From NCBI GenBank assembly GCA_031258475.1, contig JAIRMS010000066.1:1-5774 (forward strand): 5,774 nucleotides of DNA. Reading direction: 5' to 3'. The notes under the pieces were generated by a model. That model searched no databases and was not told the origin of the DNA. It saw only the letters and a list, made by a program, of their open reading frames with translations. Source of the DNA: Holosporaceae bacterium. Its GTDB lineage: Bacteria; Pseudomonadota; Alphaproteobacteria; UBA3830. Positions 1-5,471 of the stretch are shown here, piece by piece (the stretch's first letter is position 1; the number at the start of each line of letters is the position of its first letter). Position numbers and translations under genes: made by a program.

Positions 1-162
1 AATCCGCAATTGGGGTACAATCTGCTCGCAGCTTATGATCCTGTTCTCCGAAAAGCTGAACGGGAGAGCGGCGTGAGCATGGGCGTTTCGGCGCTTTACA
101 CAAAACTATTTACGGTACCTAAAAAAGAGAATACACCAAAACACCAACCTACACTGACTTAA
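1..162 (+). CDS. 3' end of an unrecognised gene (partial)
   Basis: Frame 1 is open from the window edge for 53 codons and ends with TAA at 160-162. The visible C-terminus starts NPQLGYNLLAAYDPVLRKAE, is moderately hydrophilic, and ends in a Lys/Pro/Thr-rich tail (KKENTPKHQPTLT) that looks like a disordered terminus. Local base composition is more GC-rich at its start (GGGAGAGCGGCGTGAGC) than in the genes to the right. I do not recognise the family, and the start lies outside the window. It converges on the minus-strand gene ending at 190, with only 27 bases between the two stops. A chance open frame of this length at a window edge is possible, but the codon pattern and the position of the stop next to the neighbour's end favour a real gene. 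Confidence 0.5.
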   Translation, partial: NPQLGYNLLAAYDPVLRKAERESGVSMGVSALYTKLFTVPKKENTPKHQPTLT

Positions 163-189
163 TTTCTATTTTATGCAAGTTAACAAGCA

Positions 190-936
190 TCAATCGCTTT
201 TTGAAAGAGCTTTTATATAAGCACAAGCCGCAGCTTTAGTAGCATTATCGATTTCAGTTTCTGTACTCCAAGCTCTGCCCACCTCAGGTTCCACGCCCTC
301 TTCTTGCAAGATTCTCATTAAAGATGCTGCTACACAACGCTCGTAAAGTCTTCTTTCTTTTGCATAATGTGACCTTGCAAATAATCCTGGCGTTTCCGGA
401 TGCGCGTATAATATAAATAGAGCTTCTTCAATAGAATACTCATGGGAAAGTGATCCCTCTTTAAATATCGGCTGCAATGTTTCCATACATTTATTCCAGG
501 GTAATTTTACTGAACAGAAAAGCAACAATTTATTTGGTATTGATTTATCACGACTTATATCTAATTTTTGCGATTTCAAAATAGATTGAATCTCTTTTGG
601 CAGATTTAAGTAATTAACTTTTTCCCACATGCGTTGCAGCAGATTACCAGATAAAACCAAATGAGCTCTGCAAAAACCAACCAAACTCCCCAAGTTTTCT
701 GATTGAATAGAGATCGCTTCTTTTTTTGCTAATGGCAAGGCTTTTGGATTATATTTTCCCAATATGCCATAATTTTTCCATATTTTAGGAGCAACTTCAT
801 TATAATAAGCGGCGAGATTTTTTGAAGTTACAGATAAAATCACAGTCGAATCAATATTTATTTTTTGGTGTTTAAGCATTGCAAAAGAATGGCAAGAAAA
901 AAATAAAGAACAACAAAATAACAAAATCTTATTCAT
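190..936 (-). CDS. Secreted protein of unknown function, 248 aa
   Basis: The start is ATG at 936-934, with a strong AAGGAG ribosome-binding site at 950-945 spaced 8 bases away; the stop is TGA at 192-190. The N-terminus (MNKILLFCCSLFFSCHSFA) is a typical signal peptide with a short basic n-region and hydrophobic core, with likely cleavage around residue 19, so the product is probably periplasmic or exported. Cys15 lies in FFSC, which is a poor lipobox, so a lipoprotein is less likely. The mature part is soluble, mixed helical, with Cys at 89, 141, 150, 201 and 238 that could form disulfides, and an acidic stretch around 212-230. No transmembrane segment follows the signal. I do not recognise a family. 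It is the last gene of the minus-strand operon and starts 17 bases after the end of the broken gene upstream, which suggests co-transcription with the membrane protein at 1971-1333. Confidence 0.8.
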   Translation of the reverse strand: MNKILLFCCSLFFSCHSFAMLKHQKINIDSTVILSVTSKNLAAYYNEVAPKIWKNYGILGKYNPKALPLAKKEAISIQSENLGSLVGFCRAHLVLSGNLLQRMWEKVNYLNLPKEIQSILKSQKLDISRDKSIPNKLLLFCSVKLPWNKCMETLQPIFKEGSLSHEYSIEEALFILYAHPETPGLFARSHYAKERRLYERCVAASLMRILQEEGVEPEVGRAWSTETEIDNATKAAACAYIKALSKSD

Positions 937-953
937 ATTCGTATCTCCTTAAA

Positions 954-1332
954 CTATATAGAACCACCATCATCTTCCTCAGTTAAAGCAACTGGATTTA
1001 CTCTTTCGTGTATAAGCGGTAAGGCTTCCGCTATTGCAGCCGATAATTCATTCGCAGCTGCTCCTGCTTTCATTAATTGATCTAAATTCATTCCCGCAAT
1101 ATATTAAATCTTTCAGCGTTACATTATCGTTAGCCATAGCTCCCGAAATATCATTTAACTTCTCTCTACCACTCAACAATCTGCTACAGTACGAAGCAAC
1201 TTTCGCATCAGATAGAGCCTGCCCTTCCAAAACATTCAGCTGAACCAGAGACGCATGGGAGGAAAATTTTTCTATTAACAATTCATCAATGTCTGAACTT
1301 ATCTTCTCAATATATGTTCGGGTTTCACCAAC
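954..1332 (-). pseudogene. Broken reading frame between two exported-protein genes
   Basis: Directly after the TAA stop (1335-1333) of the upstream gene the same frame stays open: GTT GGT GAA ACC..., giving VGETRTYIEKISSDIDELL and onward to 1051, with a stop at 1050-1048. Around 1100 coding character passes to the +1 frame, which reads MNLDQLMKAGAAANELSAAI from 1091 and ends EEDDGGSI with TAG at 956-954. That end is 17 bases before the next gene's ATG, normal operon spacing. A single extra base in the ATATAT run near 1098-1104 joins the two parts (...TLKDLI / AGMNLDQL...). No in-frame ATG or GTG with a ribosome-binding site exists; the only in-frame alternative start I found, TTG at 1281-1279, has no Shine-Dalgarno. 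The joined product would be a soluble helical protein or domain of about 125 aa. It could be a separate gene that lost its start, or the C-terminal part of the upstream protein cut off by a nonsense change. Function is unknown. Confidence 0.6.
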
Positions 1333-1971
1333 TTACATCGCTGCAGGCTTTTTCCCAATTCCAAACCATTTGTTACCAAACTGATGATACAAACCACGAC
1401 CACACTTTTTTAATCCCCAGCCAACAATTTTAAATATATCATATCCAAACTGTATTCCACCAACCAGCATTGGACCAATCCCAGCGAGAAACGTATCCAG
1501 CCCATGAGGCGCTCCGCTTATGAGGTTGTAAAAAAGATATATAGCAGATGGTGTAGTAATTATAAATGACAAAAGTTCTGCGGAAAGTATGCGCTGAAAA
1601 CGGCCACGCATTCGTTCTTCCCTAAGAGACGGTTTGCAACAAGTCGCTTTAAAAAGTGCTCTTGTTCCAAAATAGATCCATCCTAATATTCCTCCAATAT
1701 CAGAAGATGCCACTAGCCATGCCGGAATGCCTTTTGTTAAGGTACAATTATCTAACGCCAGGACAGTGTCATTAACAAGATCGCAACTATGCGATGAGCC
1801 ATCGGAAAACACACACTTCACCATGCTACAAGATAGCGTTCTATTACCCATTACACAATCTGATAATGCACACTCATCAGGAGGCAAAGCCAACAAAGCA
1901 TTGCTAATGGCTACACTAACAATCAAAACACTTGCAATCTTCTTGAAAAATTTTAAAGTATACCATCTCAA
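1333..1971 (-). CDS. Cys-rich multi-pass membrane protein with signal sequence, 212 aa
   Basis: The start is TTG at 1971-1969, chosen because GGAG at 1984-1981 is correctly spaced upstream and no in-frame ATG precedes the signal sequence; the stop is TAA at 1335-1333. Residues 8-29 form a signal peptide or first membrane segment (FFKKIASVLIVSVAISNALLALP). Residues 30-80 form a small exported domain with six Cys (34, 39, 48, 53, 63, 76), enough for three disulfides. Hydrophobic segments follow at about 83-103, 129-149 and 160-184, the last rich in Gly, and the tail is basic (GLKKCGRGLYHQ, IGKKPAAM) and probably cytoplasmic. Cys111-Cys112 is a possible lipidation or metal site by inference only. 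No family is recognised; a surface or secretion-channel role is conceivable but unproven. It is the first gene of the minus-strand operon. The frame continues open after the stop, so the natural protein may have been longer. Confidence 0.72.
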   Translation of the reverse strand: MRWYTLKFFKKIASVLIVSVAISNALLALPPDECALSDCVMGNRTLSCSMVKCVFSDGSSHSCDLVNDTVLALDNCTLTKGIPAWLVASSDIGGILGWIYFGTRALFKATCCKPSLREERMRGRFQRILSAELLSFIITTPSAIYLFYNLISGAPHGLDTFLAGIGPMLVGGIQFGYDIFKIVGWGLKKCGRGLYHQFGNKWFGIGKKPAAM

Positions 1972-2000
1972 AGCTTATTTCTCCATAAATTCCTAACTTT

Positions 2001-2009
2001 AATATAGCA
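2001..2009 (-). promoter_or_regulatory. Extended -10 promoter of the minus-strand operon
   Basis: Read on the minus strand, TGC-TATATT (2009-2001) is an extended -10 element with 5 of 6 bases matching TATAAT. It lies 17 bases before the GGAG ribosome-binding site and about 30 bases before the TTG start at 1971. No good -35 is spaced to it, which suits an extended -10 promoter; a weaker TTGCTT lies further upstream at about 2031. The call rests on motif match alone. Confidence 0.45.
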
Positions 2010-2481
2010 TATTTCTTTAGTCGTAGGAAGCAATTTATTTATAAAAGCAAAAAGGCAGTAGTTTTTGTGATAAAAATCAATATATTCAATTTTTCTAAAA
2101 TACAATATAACGCTGCCTAGAATCTCTGTGCAAATTCTTCGGTGATATTGGACAATTTAGAGGGTGAATATATGATGATTTTTTCATTTTGCTGTGATAC
2201 GGTGGTTGGCAGAACAATTACTACATGTTCGTTTTTTCGTATGGACTAATCGCGACTTCTCTAAAATTTTCATAAATCATTAAAGCGAATTGCTAAAATC
2301 ACATAGTTATTGATGAAAGATATTAGAGAACATATCGTCTAAAAAATAACGAACCTTCATAATTTTCAAACCAAGAGATATGGCGCAACCGGCAAGAAAA
2401 TACCTTTTTCTACTCCCACCCGCATGGCGGCTGACACTTCTCGCAAAAACATTTCAATAACCCCTTGAAACTACGATAAAA

Positions 2482-2664
2482 TTTTGGCAGGGGAACGGAG
2501 AACACTAAAAGTTCGCCTTAAGTGACATTAACATAGTGCGAGGACGACCTTCAGAAAAATCTCCGTAAGTGCTTGTAACCAAAGAAAAAGTTTTGGCAGC
2601 GGAACCGGAGAACGAGTTCGTCTAAAGGGACGTTAGCTCCACCAATTCTTATGAGTGCGCGGAG
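2482..2664. repeat. Two degenerate direct repeat units about 109 bp apart
   Basis: Unit 1 begins TTTTGGCAGGGGAACGGAGA at 2483; unit 2 begins TTTTGGCAGCGGAACCGGAG at 2591. Both continue with GAAC, a short gap, GTTCG, then TAA/GAC/TTA blocks, and later a TAGTGCGAGGA / GAGTGCGCGGA block (about 2535 and 2652). The GAAC...GTTC pair inside each unit is inverted, GAACGAGTTC being palindromic in unit 2. The units resemble a dispersed intergenic repeat family or decayed structured element. No function can be assigned from one window. Confidence 0.45.
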
Positions 2665-2703
2665 AATATCAAATTTTACTCAAATGCAATAGATGCCCGG
2701 AAC

Positions 2704-2742
2704 CCTCTGTAGCAGAGGCATTTGCGATCGCGAATGTGTTTT
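2704..2742 (+). terminator. Two adjacent hairpins followed by a short T run
   Basis: CCTCTG-TAG-CAGAGG (2704-2718) is a perfect 6-bp stem with a 3-base loop. It is followed without a gap by CATTTGC-GATC-GCGAATG (2719-2736), a 7-bp stem with one G-U pair as RNA, then TGTTTT. This could act as an intrinsic terminator on the plus strand, although the T run is short and no recognised plus-strand gene ends just before it. It could instead be a structural part of a decayed repeat or element end. Confidence 0.35.
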
Positions 2743-3000
2743 AAATTAATGTAAAATGTATGACATATTAGATCTGTCAACCGGATTTTCTCTCCATTTT
2801 TCCAAAAATTCTCCAAACGAGCGGAACAGTAGATTTTCTCCGAAATGACCTTCTAGCTTCTTTGTATGAGGGGGTTCGAAAAAACCATCCCAAAACCGAC
2901 ATGCAAAAGTTCAACCAAAATGACTGGAGTAGAGAATGATTTTGTGACGAACTTCCGAAAATCACCGTCGTATCTTAAGGGGGGTAATACGAATTATATC

Positions 3001-3180
3001 GTGTTATCTTGTAGCGAAGAGGTAGAGAGAGGCCGTGGTCTCCGTAGCGTCTTGGAATGCGTGCGGAACATTTTGTCCCTCTACCTAAAATTGTGTTTTG
3101 AGAGCGGATGGTATGTTGCGGAGCTCACTTTGATAAGAAACTACCGCGTATTCTACGACAATGCTCTAAAAACATTCTTT
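3001..3180 (+). ncRNA. Candidate IS110 bridge-RNA region upstream of the transposase
   Basis: Members of the IS110 group carry a structured bridge RNA in the non-coding left end before the transposase gene; it pairs with target and donor DNA through internal loops. The stretch just left of the transposase start at 3204 shows matching architecture. AGGTAGAG (3020-3027) pairs with CTCTACCT (3079-3086) around an inner hairpin GAGGC-CGTG-GTCTC (3029-3042). A second long stem has TTTTGAGAGC (3096-3105) pairing with GCTCTAAAA (3163-3171), with one bulged G, around a ~57-base internal region. These are two consecutive stem-loops with large internal loops, of roughly the ~180-nt size of known bridge RNAs. 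The identification is inferred from position and pairing. The partner transposase is dead, so the RNA would be a relic unless an intact copy exists elsewhere. Confidence 0.5.
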
Positions 3181-3203
3181 TTAATTATAGTAGGAGATTT
3201 GAA

Positions 3204-3508
3204 ATGTTTGTAGGAATCGATGTTTCCAAGTTGAAGTTCGACGCTTGTTGTCTTTTTGATGGCAAGAAAGAACTAGGGTTTTCAGTAACGATAATGAAGG
3301 CTTTGCGTCATTGTTGGAATGGACAAAAAGTTTGAAGAGTACAGATATTCCTGTTTTTTGCATGGAAGCAACTGGATGTTATCACGAGTTGCTGGCTGAA
3401 CATCTCTATAATTGTGGGAGTAAAGTATGTGTTATAAATCCGTTGTTAATCAAGAGATTTAGGGAGTCACAGATGATAAGAACTAAGACTGATAAATCAG
3501 ATTCATTA
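3204..3508 (+). pseudogene. IS110-family transposase, frameshifted and truncated
   Basis: The start is ATG at 3204 with AGGAG at 3192-3196 as ribosome-binding site. The frame reads MFVGIDVSKLKFDACCLF, with the first catalytic Asp in GIDVSK as in DEDD (RuvC-like) transposases. At about 3284-3287 one base is missing: coding passes to the -1 frame as NDNEGFASLLEWTKSLK. This frame contains the conserved MEATGCYHE (catalytic Glu) and RTKTDKSDS (the C-terminal Asp motif of the DEDD domain). Real IS110 sequence stops at 3508; the following codons up to the stop at 3538 come from the inserted IS5-family element. Only about 102 residues remain of a family usually some 300-400 aa long. The C-terminal domain with the catalytic Ser is absent and does not resume after the IS5 element, so the copy is inactive. 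Confidence 0.88.
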
Positions 3509-3524
3509 GACCTGTTGCATAAGT
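3509..3524 (+). repeat. IS5-family left inverted repeat
   Basis: GACCTGTTGCATAAGT is identical to the reverse complement of 4475-4490. It supplies the last codons (DLLHK...) of the truncated IS110 reading frame. Confidence 0.9.
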
Positions 3525-3586
3525 TGAATTTCAGATAGAGAGTAGTTATAAAAGAGTTGTTTTTTTGAAAATAAGAGGTGGTTTAG

Positions 3587-4411
3587 GTGAAATACAGCAT
3601 ATTAAGGAAGAAGCCTGAGATATTTTTGAGACTTTTCGGAGTGAAACCTAGGGAGTTTGAGGTGATTTTGGAGGAAGTTTCTCCGTTATGGGAGCAGGAA
3701 ATCATAGGCAAATACCTACGTTGCGGACGGTTTTTCAGGCACGATCTTGCGGAGATGATTCTGCTTTTGTTGCTGTATTACCGTCATTACATCACGCAGG
3801 AGTTTGTCGGCATGCTGTTCGGGTTGCACAAATCGAACGTTTGCCGGATAATTCGGCGACTCGAACCGATTTTGCTGAAGACGATGTCTCTGCCGCAGAG
3901 GGATCAGCTAAGTCCCGAGGAGATCAAAGATCTAATTATCGACGCCACGGAAAATCAGATCGAGCGTCCGAAGCGCGATCAAAAGCAATATTATTCCGGA
4001 AAGAAGAAGCGACACACGCTGAAGACTGAAATTCGAGTGACGAAGAAGGGGCGGATAATGCATGTTTCGAAGACGGTTCCGGGAACTGTCCATGATTTCA
4101 CTCTGTTAGAGGACGGCGAGGAAATTCCGCAGGGCGTTCATGCCATCGGCGATTCCGGGTACGAAGGGCTCAAAAACATCCATGAAGACTCTGAAACTCC
4201 AAAGAAAAAACCGAAAGGAGGAGAGCTTACTGCGGCAGAAAAAACGGCGAACGGGATTTTATCAAAAGTTCGCGTAATCGTTGAAAATATTCTCGGAGAC
4301 ATCAAGATTTTTCGGATCATGTCCGATCGTTACAGGAATAAACGTTTGAGATTTAACGAAAAAATTAGAATCATCGCAGGAATTGTTAATATGAAAAACG
4401 GTTTTGCATAA
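3587..4411 (+). CDS. IS5-family DDE transposase, 274 aa
   Basis: The start is GTG at 3587, preceded by GAGG at 3575-3578 at normal spacing. The N-terminal ~100 residues are a helical helix-turn-helix DNA-binding region (HDLAEMILLLLLYYRHYITQ, then FGLHKSNVCRIIRRLEP). The C-terminal part is an RNase H-fold DDE nuclease of the DDE_Tnp_4 type: Asp119 in LIIDATE, Asp189 in IGDSGYEG after the conserved GTVHDFTLL, and Glu233 in KVRVIVENILGDIK. Arg229, Glu233 and Lys240 fit the R(3)E(6)K spacing of the IS4/IS5 signature, but the Tyr usually three residues before Arg is Ser226. A KKKPKGGEL loop lies between D189 and E233. The frame is undamaged and all three acidic residues are present, so it is probably active in cut-and-paste transposition of the surrounding 982-bp element. 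Confidence 0.93.
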   Translation: MKYSILRKKPEIFLRLFGVKPREFEVILEEVSPLWEQEIIGKYLRCGRFFRHDLAEMILLLLLYYRHYITQEFVGMLFGLHKSNVCRIIRRLEPILLKTMSLPQRDQLSPEEIKDLIIDATENQIERPKRDQKQYYSGKKKRHTLKTEIRVTKKGRIMHVSKTVPGTVHDFTLLEDGEEIPQGVHAIGDSGYEGLKNIHEDSETPKKKPKGGELTAAEKTANGILSKVRVIVENILGDIKIFRIMSDRYRNKRLRFNEKIRIIAGIVNMKNGFA

Positions 4412-4474
4412 AAATTGCTCCGCACTGCAAAAATCCAATCTCTTCCCGATCTCTGTTCCGCGGACTGGAATAAT

Positions 4475-4490
4475 ACTTATGCAACAGGTC
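4475..4490 (-). repeat. IS5-family right inverted repeat, also ends the lasso B gene
   Basis: This is the reverse complement of the left repeat. Read on the minus strand, it encodes the final R-P-V-A residues and TAA stop of the lasso B reading frame, so the IS end provides that gene's termination. Confidence 0.9.
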
Positions 4491-5187
4491 TATTCAACTC
4501 CGGATTATCATTTATTAGAACTCCACCGACTTCTATCCAGGCGTGGGCATAAAACGGAAGAGTTTGTACTCCTATAACAAACTTACATTCCAAACACTGG
4601 CTGCTATGAAGCATAAACAATGACGCAGCATATGATAAACACGCTATGTTTTTAGGGAAGAATAAACATGCGCTATCCAGTGCTGCCGCTAACAGATAAG
4701 ATTCATCAATAGACAGACTAGGATGATACCCCATCAAACTTCTATTGAGTGCATCTATCAATCCTTTCAACTTATTCCTTTTCAAGATAAATTGGACTCT
4801 ACACAAATAAAAATAAGCCTTTACTACTAAAAACTTTTGAACTTTTACATCATGAATTTTCGTAACCCACTCTCTTTGCGTTATACCGCCAGGTTCTGCC
4901 TGAATAGCAATATAATTCCTTCTAACGCTGTTTGTAGTTGAACTGATTACCCTTAAACTAACGAGGTTTTTAATTACATCGTTCAAAAACGTATTATCAA
5001 ATTCGGATACAGGAGAGATTGGACAAAAAATACCGTTCTCATAAATAAACTCATTTTCCAACAGGATACTGACACAACAACTCATTTCTTTATCCAGCAT
5101 GCTGTAACTATCTTGATCCAGCCTCAATAATACAAAACACTCTCTACATTTTGCTCCACAAATCCACTCACTCCACTCAAAAAACAT
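4477..5187 (-). CDS. Lasso peptide biosynthesis B protein (leader-binding plus cysteine protease), 3' end replaced by IS
   Basis: This is a McjB-like fused B protein. ATG at 5187-5185 is preferred over TTG at 5196 because the purine-rich GAGAGAG is well placed only for the ATG; the product is then 236 aa. Residues ~7-85 resemble a PqqD-type leader-recognition domain (CFVLLRLDQDSYSMLDKEMS). Residues ~115-230 form the transglutaminase-like protease that removes the leader: Cys183 in NIACLSYAASLF, His215 in GVQTLPFYAHAWIEVGG and Asp227 in VLINDNPEL. The spacings C-32-H-12-D equal those of the McjB triad (C150, H182, D194) as I recall them. The last four residues (RPVA) and the stop come from the inverted repeat of the adjacent IS5 element. 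The natural end is lost but the catalytic residues are kept; McjB has about 14 residues after its Asp and this protein has nine. It lies 152 bases after the precursor gene on the same strand. It is unusually Cys-rich. No cyclase gene follows. Confidence 0.85.
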   Translation of the reverse strand: MFFEWSEWICGAKCRECFVLLRLDQDSYSMLDKEMSCCVSILLENEFIYENGIFCPISPVSEFDNTFLNDVIKNLVSLRVISSTTNSVRRNYIAIQAEPGGITQREWVTKIHDVKVQKFLVVKAYFYLCRVQFILKRNKLKGLIDALNRSLMGYHPSLSIDESYLLAAALDSACLFFPKNIACLSYAASLFMLHSSQCLECKFVIGVQTLPFYAHAWIEVGGVLINDNPELNRPVA

Positions 5188-5270
5188 AAAAACCAATCTC
5201 TCTCGACTCTAATTTCCAGTGATTTACTACAACTGCTCTTTGCAGGAATGGCCAATCTCCGAAAGAAAAC

Positions 5271-5288
5271 TTGCGTGATATCACACAA
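5271..5288. promoter_or_regulatory. Palindrome between lasso precursor and B gene
   Basis: TTGCGTGATATCACACAA has a perfect 10-bp core palindrome GTGATATCAC (5275-5284) and matches its own complement over 18 bases except for one pair. It is a shape typical of dimeric regulator sites. It lies 52-69 bases after the precursor stop and about 85 bases before the B start on the minus strand. It could be an operator or an RNA hairpin that uncouples precursor from B expression; there is no T run for an intrinsic terminator. Confidence 0.3.
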
Positions 5289-5339
5289 ACCCACCCAGAG
5301 GATTAAGCCCTACCTTTTCACCAAGTCATTAAACTATGC

Positions 5340-5450
5340 TTAGTCCTTAGATCCATCGCCAACTTCATAGTTAGGTCCAGAATACGCAAGAGTCAATTCA
5401 GAAGCTACGCCTATAAAGGTCAAAACCTCTTCCTCTATTTTCTTTTCCAT
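5340..5450 (-). CDS. Lasso peptide precursor, 36 aa
   Basis: The start is ATG at 5450-5448 with ribosome-binding site GAGGTG at 5460-5455; the stop is TAA at 5342-5340. The protein is MEKKIEEEVLTFIG followed by VASELTLA, then YSGPNYEVGDGSKD. The VLTFIG...SELTL block fits the pattern of lasso RiPP leaders (LTxxG...ELT), but the usual YxxP motif before it is replaced by IEEE. Thr20 is the conserved penultimate leader residue, so cleavage after Leu21 gives a 15-residue core AYSGPNYEVGDGSKD. Its Glu29 is core position 8, the correct place for an isopeptide bond to the Ala1 amine (8-residue ring, 7-residue tail). The B protein lies downstream on the same strand. The tail has no aromatic or Arg residue that would be an obvious steric lock. 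The lasso assignment rests on leader pattern, the -2 Thr / +8 Glu rule and gene context. Confidence 0.72.
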   Translation of the reverse strand: MEKKIEEEVLTFIGVASELTLAYSGPNYEVGDGSKD

Positions 5451-5471
5451 AAATCACCTCATGACTCCACA

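Larger units (their letters stand above)
2010..2900. other. Long non-coding stretch, probably decayed sequence
   Basis: I find no convincing gene here. Stops are frequent in all frames, and the few short open frames lack both coding character and neighbours that would make sense. The stretch contains a degenerate direct repeat (2482-2664) and paired hairpins (2704-2742), described separately. Fragments such as the minus-strand reading TNSFSGSAAKTFSLVTSTYG (about 2625-2555) look like translations of a repeat and not like a protein family. The stretch probably consists of eroded genes and repeat debris between the operon and the IS110 remnant. Confidence 0.5.
3509..4490 (+). mobile_element. Complete IS5-family insertion sequence, 982 bp
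   Basis: The ends are defined by a perfect 16-bp inverted repeat, GACCTGTTGCATAAGT at 3509-3524 and its complement at 4475-4490, with weaker similarity for about ten more bases inward. A TA dinucleotide flanks each end (3507-3508 and 4491-4492), fitting IS5 subgroups that target TA or TNA. The element contains one intact transposase gene. Its interior is clearly more GC-rich than the surrounding host genes, which suggests a fairly recent arrival. It interrupts an IS110 transposase on the left and the end of the lasso B gene on the right; these are unrelated sequences, so the TA pair need not be a true target duplication. Assignment to a named IS would need an ISfinder search. Confidence 0.9.

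Noticed and set aside
163..189. Possible terminator between the convergent genes (TGCAAGTTAACAAGCA)
   Set aside because: Only GTTAAC is truly palindromic; the flanking bases do not pair, so no stable stem forms.
2172..2249. 25-codon frame MMIFSFCCDTVVGRTITTCS... after GAGGGTG
   Set aside because: The ribosome-binding site is decent, but the peptide has no family pattern or gene context; chance is the better explanation.
2777..2965. 62-codon open frame on the minus strand
   Set aside because: No ribosome-binding site, no recognisable sequence, and it lies in the gene-free debris next to the IS110 remnant.
2866..3213. 115-codon open frame on the plus strand
   Set aside because: It overlaps the proposed structured left end of the IS110 element and the true transposase start, has no ribosome-binding site and no recognisable composition.
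5128..5160. C-x3-C-x2-C (CGAKCREC) near the N-terminus of the lasso B protein, as in radical SAM enzymes
   Set aside because: The protein is only 236 aa, has no TIM-barrel motifs after it, and the motif lies in the PqqD-like domain; probably coincidental in a Cys-rich protein.
5340..5376. Alternative lasso core starting at Gly25 with Asp32 as ring residue 8
   Set aside because: The residue at -2 would be Tyr in place of Thr and the tail would be four residues; the Ala22/Glu29 choice satisfies both rules.
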